From positions 1 to 6,480 of the forward strand of contig JACMMD010001190.1 in the NCBI GenBank assembly GCA_014379235.1: DNA of 6,480 nucleotides, read 5' to 3'. Position 1 is the stretch's first letter. Every line of letters starts with the position of its first letter. The stretch is from Anaerolineae bacterium (GTDB taxonomy: Bacteria > Chloroflexota > Anaerolineae > Aggregatilineales > Phototrophicaceae). Both the position numbers and the translations under genes were made by a program. This document shows, piece after piece, positions 4,983 to 6,480 of this stretch. The notes under the pieces were generated by a model that searched no databases, was not told the DNA's origin, and saw only the letters and a program-made list of their open reading frames with translations.

Positions 4983-6191
4983 CTATGCCTGCTGCTTGTC
5001 GCCCGATTGATAAGCGCGCATCAACACGCGGCTGACTTCGGGCCGGGTGAATTCGACGGGCAGCAGTTCACCCGCCGCGAGTTTCTGGCGAACCTGTGTG
5101 CCGCTCAGATGCAGATGATTCTCTTTGTCGTGCGGGCAGGTTTTCAAGGAGACAATCTGCCCACAGGCACGGCAGAAGAAAGCATGTTCAAAGAACAGCG
5201 GCATGATGCCGATTTCTTCGGGCGTGAACTCATCGAAGATCAAGTGCGCGTCGTATGTGCCATAGTAGTTGCCGACTCCGGCATGGTCGCGCCCAACAAT
5301 GAAATGTGTACAGCCGTAGTTCTTGCGGGCGATGGCGTGGAAAATCGCTTCACGCGGGCCGGCATAGCGCATGGCCGCCGGGAATACGCCCAGCAGCACT
5401 CTCGATGCCGGATAGTAGCTGCTCAAAATCGCTTGATAGCTCTCCACGCGCACATCCGCCGGAACGTCGTCGCCTTTGGTTTGTCCAACCAGCGGATGCA
5501 GCAGCAAACCGTCGACGATTTCGAGAGCGGTTTTCTGAATATACTCATGGGCGCGGTGGATCGGATTGCGCGTCTGGAATGCGACGATGCGCCGCCAGCC
5601 GCGCTCCGCGAAAATGGCGCGGGTTTCGGCGGGCTTGTAGCGCAGTTCGCTGAACTCGCTGATCGTGCGCGCCGGCCAGTCGATCAACTGAATGGGGCCG
5701 CCGAGCAGGACATTGCCCTGTGTGTGTAAGCGCGCCACACCGGGATGCGCCGTGTCAGTGGTGCGGAACACGTTTTGCGCTTCAACGTCGCGGTCATAGT
5801 TGAACTTGTCGCGCACTTCCATCACGGCCAGCAGGTGAGTCTCGGCGCTGCCATTGCTGCCGCTTTGCTCGACGAGCGCAACTTCTTGCCCGACCTGAAT
5901 ACGTGCCGCTTGTTCGTCGGTGACAGCCAACGTCACCGGAATTGTCCACGGCAGGCCGTTGGCGAGGCGCATGTGATGAACCGACGCCTCGTAATCGGCA
6001 CGTTCCATGTAACCGATGAGCGGGCTGAGGCCGCCCGCCGCGATCATCTCAAGGTCAGCGAGGTTGATGTCGCTCAGAACGATTTGTTCCAGCGAGGCGG
6101 CGCGCTCGATAGCGGCGGCGCGATCATCGCCTTCAATGACGCGGCTAATCAGTGTGCCGCCGTGTGGGGCAATCGCACTATACGCGGCCAT
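4983..6191 (-). CDS. sat: ATP sulfurylase (sulfate adenylyltransferase), homo-oligomeric Sat type
   Basis: 402 residues. The enzyme couples ATP and sulfate to adenylylsulfate (APS) and pyrophosphate in the cytoplasm. Active-site motifs are intact: QTRNPIHRAHE (206-216, the QxRNPxHxxH nucleotide-binding motif) and IVGRDHAGVG (298-307). LSGTQVRQKLAAGE (362-375) near the C-terminus is typical. Cys340-x2-Cys343-x8-Cys352, with His354 and further histidines after it, resembles the zinc site (three Cys, one His) of Thermus-type Sat. There is no fused kinase domain; APS kinase is the separate upstream gene. ATG at 6191 is preferred over an in-frame start further upstream (6269), because AGGAGA lies 6 nt before it and the longer form would add an arginine-rich tail read through the cysC end. 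It overlaps cysC by 14 nt. No CysD/CysN-type genes are seen, so this is the route for sulfate activation. Confidence 0.96.
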   Translation of the reverse strand: MAAYSAIAPHGGTLISRVIEGDDRAAAIERAASLEQIVLSDINLADLEMIAAGGLSPLIGYMERADYEASVHHMRLANGLPWTIPVTLAVTDEQAARIQVGQEVALVEQSGSNGSAETHLLAVMEVRDKFNYDRDVEAQNVFRTTDTAHPGVARLHTQGNVLLGGPIQLIDWPARTISEFSELRYKPAETRAIFAERGWRRIVAFQTRNPIHRAHEYIQKTALEIVDGLLLHPLVGQTKGDDVPADVRVESYQAILSSYYPASRVLLGVFPAAMRYAGPREAIFHAIARKNYGCTHFIVGRDHAGVGNYYGTYDAHLIFDEFTPEEIGIMPLFFEHAFFCRACGQIVSLKTCPHDKENHLHLSGTQVRQKLAAGELLPVEFTRPEVSRVLMRAYQSGDKQQA

Positions 6192-6480
6192 TGCTGGTCT
6201 CCTGCGTCGTCGCCGGGATGAGACCGCGATTTTCCAGATAGCCCAAGATGTGGCCAACGCTGTCTTCAACCGATTCTTGATCGGTGTGAATGACGATCTC
6301 GGCCTTTTCGGGTTCTTCGTAAGGGTCGCTCACGCCCGTAAACTCTTTAATTTCGCCTGCGAAGGCTTTGGCATACATGCCCTTCACGTCACGGTCAGCG
6401 CAAACCTGCAACGGAGCGTTTACAAACACTTCAATAAAATTCGTGGACTCTTCGCGTACCTTCTGGCGCGCTTCGCGGTA
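6178..6480 (-). CDS. cysC: APS kinase (adenylylsulfate kinase), C-terminal part only
   Basis: The last 100 residues are present; the 5' part, including the ATP-binding P-loop, lies beyond the right edge. APS kinase phosphorylates APS at the 3' position to PAPS. Recognisable C-terminal sequence includes FIEVFVNAPLQVCADRD (residues 15-31 from the window edge), KGMYAKAFAGEIKEFTGV (33-50) and DPYEEPEKAEIVI (52-64). This is the conserved FTGxxDPYExPxxxE block of the family. The tail LENRGLIPATTQET is ordinary. The frame is open to the last base of the window and ends at TAG, 14 nt inside sat, implying co-transcription and probably translational coupling. A GTG at 6429 lies inside the conserved domain and is not a real start. 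Confidence 0.94.
   Translation of the reverse strand, partial: YREARQKVREESTNFIEVFVNAPLQVCADRDVKGMYAKAFAGEIKEFTGVSDPYEEPEKAEIVIHTDQESVEDSVGHILGYLENRGLIPATTQETSNGRV
6198..6203 (-). promoter_or_regulatory. Ribosome binding site of sat
   Basis: AGGAGA on the minus strand, 6 nt before ATG 6191 and inside the cysC coding end. It decides the sat start against the longer upstream reading. Confidence 0.75.

Noticed and set aside
4932..5729. Long plus-strand open frame of 265 codons opposite sat
   Set aside because: It lies wholly antisense to sat and the gap beside it, shows no recognisable domain, and begins inside the palindromic repeat. It is a by-product of G+C-rich codon use in sat.
6192..6269. 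Longer sat start at 6269
   Set aside because: The extra 26 residues, ending in an arginine run, are the cysC tail read in another frame, and AGGAGA sits exactly before ATG 6191.

Overview
The window carries seven protein genes, all on the minus strand, so transcription runs from high to low coordinates. The order of gene types, mid-to-high G+C coding sequence with AT-rich gaps, and GTAGGGGC/GCCCCTAC palindromic repeats in the two largest gaps point to a bacterium of the Chloroflexota (Anaerolineae-like) or a relative such as Deinococcota. This assignment is inference from memory of similar gene orders and repeats, not a database result.

Region 1 (6480 to 1352) is a sulfate-assimilation and siroheme operon. 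In transcription order it holds the 3' part of APS kinase (cysC, running off the right edge), ATP sulfurylase (sat), a TauE/SafE-type membrane transporter, precorrin-2 dehydrogenase (sirC, the CysG N-terminal type), a long two-domain sirohydrochlorin chelatase of the CbiX/DR2241 type with a cysteine-rich tail, and uroporphyrinogen-III C-methyltransferase (cobA). Sat and CysC activate sulfate to APS and PAPS. CobA, SirC and CbiX convert uroporphyrinogen III to siroheme, the cofactor of assimilatory sulfite reductase. The transporter presumably moves sulfate, sulfite or another sulfur anion. PAPS/APS reductase and sulfite reductase are not in the window and may lie upstream. Genes overlap by 1 to 14 nt, except for a 94-nt gap between sat and the transporter that holds a palindromic repeat element.

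Region 2 (1351 to 1133) is an AT-rich gap of 219 nt. It has stacked, mutually exclusive hairpins next to the cobA end and a plausible weak promoter plus an inverted repeat next to the following gene.

Region 3 (1132 to the left edge) is one long open frame that continues out of the window. Its N-terminal two thirds is a chlorite-dismutase-superfamily (HemQ/coproheme decarboxylase-like) haem protein, and its C-terminal third is a Rieske [2Fe-2S] domain. This fusion is the most unusual gene here. No RNA genes, CRISPR arrays or transposase genes were seen, and no plus-strand gene is supported.
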